Source of the DNA: an uncultured Actinomycetes bacterium
GTDB lineage: Bacteria > Actinomycetota > Actinomycetes > S36-B12 > CAIYMF01
Assembly (NCBI GenBank): GCA_903918645.1
Contig: CAIXFH010000207.1
Coordinates: 1-32,643 of the forward strand
Reading direction: 5' to 3'
Length of the DNA: 32,643 bases
In this document: piece after piece, positions 31,362 to 32,643 of the stretch
How positions within the stretch are numbered: position 1 is the first letter of the stretch
Layout: every line of letters begins with the position of its first letter
Notes under the pieces: model-generated
Told to the model about the DNA's origin: nothing
The model's database searches: none
Seen by the model: the letters and a program-made list of their open reading frames with translations, nothing else
Made by a program: the position numbers and the translations under genes

Positions 31362-31788
31362 GTCTGACCTGATCCAGCATTGGCTCGCACTGGCTGATGT
31401 TGGATCGTTTGCGAAGGCGCTGTGAGCCTGGCATGGTCAAGCGCCGGATTCCCTTCGATCAGGGCAAATGTCCGAGCGCCGTTGAGGGTTCGCGGACCGA
31501 ATGTAGGCCCTGGCACTGGCCCATATTCGGGGTATGTCGTGCAATCTGGGCCCGGTATGGCTGGGGCTGGCGAATTGCGAGCAGTCGATCCCTCCTGGCA
31601 CCGCGACCCGCAGGGGATGGCCCCACAGTTTGGGGCCCGCAAACGGGGCTCAGGAGCCTGATTCGACCGAGGCTCGAGCCCGTGACCAGCACTTTTATCC
31701 CCGACACGCCGAACCTGTGAGAGAGCCTTGCGCGAGGACTCCCCACCTATTACGGTTCCCCTACATCTAGTAGTTACACCGCTGTAAG

Positions 31789-31854
31789 TTGTCCACAGAT
31801 TGTGGTTGAGCCCCCACAGGTTCTCCCCAGGTGGTCCCCAGGGGTATCCACAGG
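31789..31854. promoter_or_regulatory. Phased DnaA-box-like cluster upstream of nrdR
   Basis: TTGTCCACA (31789-31797) is a perfect actinobacterial DnaA box. It is followed by CCACAGG (31814), CCCCAGG (31825), CCCCAGG (31836) and CCACAGG (31848, within GTATCCACA, one mismatch from TTATCCACA). The common cores start at 31793, 31814, 31825, 31836 and 31848, steps of 21, 11, 11 and 12 bp, so all face one side of the helix. Confidence 0.6.
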
Positions 31855-31902
31855 GTGAGTGCACGATGCTCGACCAGCTCGACCACATTGCACAACCCAA
31901 GG

Positions 31903-31961
31903 CCAGCCAGACACCCAGCCAGACACCAGCCAGACACCCAGCCAGACACCCAGCCAGACAC
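31903..31961. repeat. 12-bp array upstream of nrdR
   Basis: Five copies of CCAGCCAGACAC run from 31903 to 31961. The third copy lacks one base. That one-base loss shifts any reading frame through the array, which argues that the array is not translated and that nrdR starts downstream of it. Confidence 0.93.
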
Positions 31962-32006
31962 CCAGAGCGGCGATCCGCACACCACATCGGAAGGGACGAA
32001 AACGCG

Positions 32007-32492
32007 ATGCATTGCCCATACTGCAGGCACAGTGATTCACGCGTTGTCGACTCGCGTGCGGCCGAGGATGGCACTGCGATCCGTCGACGCAGGCAGTGCC
32101 CCGAGTGTGGCAAACGCTTCACCACAGCTGAGACAGTCACGCTCACGGTCGTGAAGCGCTCGGGGGTCACCGAGTCGTTCAGCCGGGGCAAGGTGATCGT
32201 CGGTGTGCGCAAGGCCTGCCAGGGTCGGCCGGTCAGCGATGACGATCTCGCTTTGTTGGCGCGCGACGTCGAGGAGGCAGTTCGAGCCACTGGCGCTGCT
32301 GAGGTGGCTAGCCATGACGTTGGGCTTGCGATCCTCGGGCCGCTGCGCACCCTCGATGAGATTGCCTATCTTCGGTTCGCCTCGGTCTATCGGGCGTTTA
32401 CTGATCTGGAAGATTTCGAGCACGAAATCGCGCTCCTGCGGGCTGAACGCGATATGAGCTCCGCTGATTTGGCTACGTCGCAGTCACCGTGA
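32007..32492 (+). CDS. nrdR: Transcriptional repressor NrdR
   Basis: This 161-aa protein is NrdR, the ATP/dATP-sensing repressor of ribonucleotide reductase genes. The ATG at 32007 begins [17 protein letters not shown], the family N-terminus; a frame open back to 31800 runs through a tandem array and is rejected. The zinc ribbon cysteines are C3, C6, C31 and C34 ([13 protein letters not shown]). The ATP-cone follows ([30 protein letters not shown], through about 140), with [21 protein letters not shown] at the end. AAGGGA lies about 11 nt before the ATG. The order lexA–LysM–nrdR is conserved in actinobacteria. A ribonucleotide reductase gene may follow outside the window. Confidence 0.96.
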   Translation: MHCPYCRHSDSRVVDSRAAEDGTAIRRRRQCPECGKRFTTAETVTLTVVKRSGVTESFSRGKVIVGVRKACQGRPVSDDDLALLARDVEEAVRATGAAEVASHDVGLAILGPLRTLDEIAYLRFASVYRAFTDLEDFEHEIALLRAERDMSSADLATSQSP

Positions 32493-32553
32493 GCAAGCCC
32501 GATTCTCGGTCTGGAACTCGGTAGGACTGCTTGAGCCAGCATTACTGACTACC

Positions 32554-32643
32554 AAGAGCAAACGAGTAAGAGCATCGAAGGACCAAGAGCACCGAACAAG
32601 TAAGAGCACCGAACAAGTAAGAGCACCGAACAAGTAAGAGCAC
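32554..32643. repeat. 17-bp array running off the window end
   Basis: Three perfect copies of AAGAGCACCGAACAAGT (32585-32635) and a partial fourth are preceded by two decayed units from 32554. The array continues past the last base, so its full length is unknown. Confidence 0.93.

Larger units (their letters stand above)
31362..32006. other. 645-bp non-coding gap before nrdR
   Basis: No convincing gene is visible. Long open frames run on both strands, but none has a domain, a ribosome site or natural composition. The gap holds several hairpins at 31619-31680 (including GGCCCC-N7-GGGGCC and the palindrome GGCTCGAGCC), a phased DnaA-box-like cluster (31789-31854) and a 12-bp array (31903-31961). 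The hairpin block could be the LysM terminator or an unrecognised RNA. Confidence 0.6.

Noticed and set aside
31640-31720. tRNA or tmRNA remnant (minus-strand GGTCGAATC)
   Set aside because: The segment resembles a T-loop, but no matching acceptor, D or anticodon stem could be built around it.
31362-31800. Cobalamin riboswitch before nrdR, as in some nrdR-nrdJ operons
   Set aside because: I looked for the B12-box core on both strands and did not find a recognisable match.
31800-32006. N-terminal extension of nrdR back to 31800
   Set aside because: It would translate the DnaA-like cluster and a 12-bp array that carries a one-base frameshift. The family N-terminus MHCPYC begins at 32007.
31358-32350. 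330-codon minus-strand open frame across the pre-nrdR gap and nrdR
   Set aside because: It covers most of nrdR on the other strand, has no domain or ribosome site, and its composition is typical of an antisense shadow of GC-rich DNA.

Overview
The window is a GC-rich (about 60% by eye) chromosomal segment of an actinobacterium. The evidence is the conserved backbone order recA–recX–rny–miaB–(LigB-like)–miaA–dapF–hflX–dinG–lexA–LysM–nrdR, lexA divergent from a Rv2719c-like LysM protein, many GTG/TTG starts, a TTGTCCACA-type DnaA box, and a near-consensus TCGAAC-N4-GTTCGA SOS box. I cannot name a genus. No rRNA, tRNA, CRISPR array, insertion sequence or prophage was recognised.

Layout. 1-4249: the end of recA, recX, then a MarR regulator divergent from an MMPL exporter, with a perfect 19-bp palindrome next to a good exporter promoter. 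4250-6321: a repeat-bearing gap and rny (RNase Y). 6490-12178: an accessory envelope cluster inserted into the backbone. It holds a membrane-anchored phosphodiester-glycosidase-like protein on the minus strand and, divergently, a four-gene operon: UbiA-type decaprenyl-phosphate phosphoribosyltransferase, a lipoprotein paralogue of the glycosidase, DprE1 and DprE2. Three of these genes encode most of the route to decaprenyl-phosphoryl-arabinose, the arabinofuranose donor known from mycobacteria. 12300-14471: a large two-part GT-B-like protein. 14535-21529: miaB, a LigB-like protein, a repeat-built LEA-like protein, miaA, a divergent PIG-L deacetylase/GT4 glycosyltransferase pair, and dapF. 21764-29232: hflX, a membrane PAS-GGDEF-EAL cyclic-di-GMP protein, a GNAT acetyltransferase, and dinG. 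29501-32492: the SOS/dNTP block of lexA (minus), the LysM protein and nrdR.

Three patterns cut across the genes. First, at least 13 unrelated short tandem arrays are scattered through 32 kb. Arrays inside genes have units of 15 or 18 bp (multiples of three), while most arrays between genes have 11-, 13-, 14- or 17-bp units. Second, six genes (12300, 14535, 16067, 19311, 20573, 26356) carry a TANNNT hexamer exactly 7 or 8 nt before the start codon and lack a clear Shine-Dalgarno, which suggests leaderless mRNAs. Third, the gap before nrdR holds a TTGTCCACA box followed by four CC(A/C)CAGG motifs at 21-, 11-, 11- and 12-bp steps, a helically phased cluster.

The most interesting biology is the DprE1/DprE2/UbiA operon with its two glycosidase-like paralogues. 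DprE1 carries alanine where the benzothiazinone-reactive cysteine sits in M. tuberculosis. All functions here are read from sequence motifs; no database search was possible.
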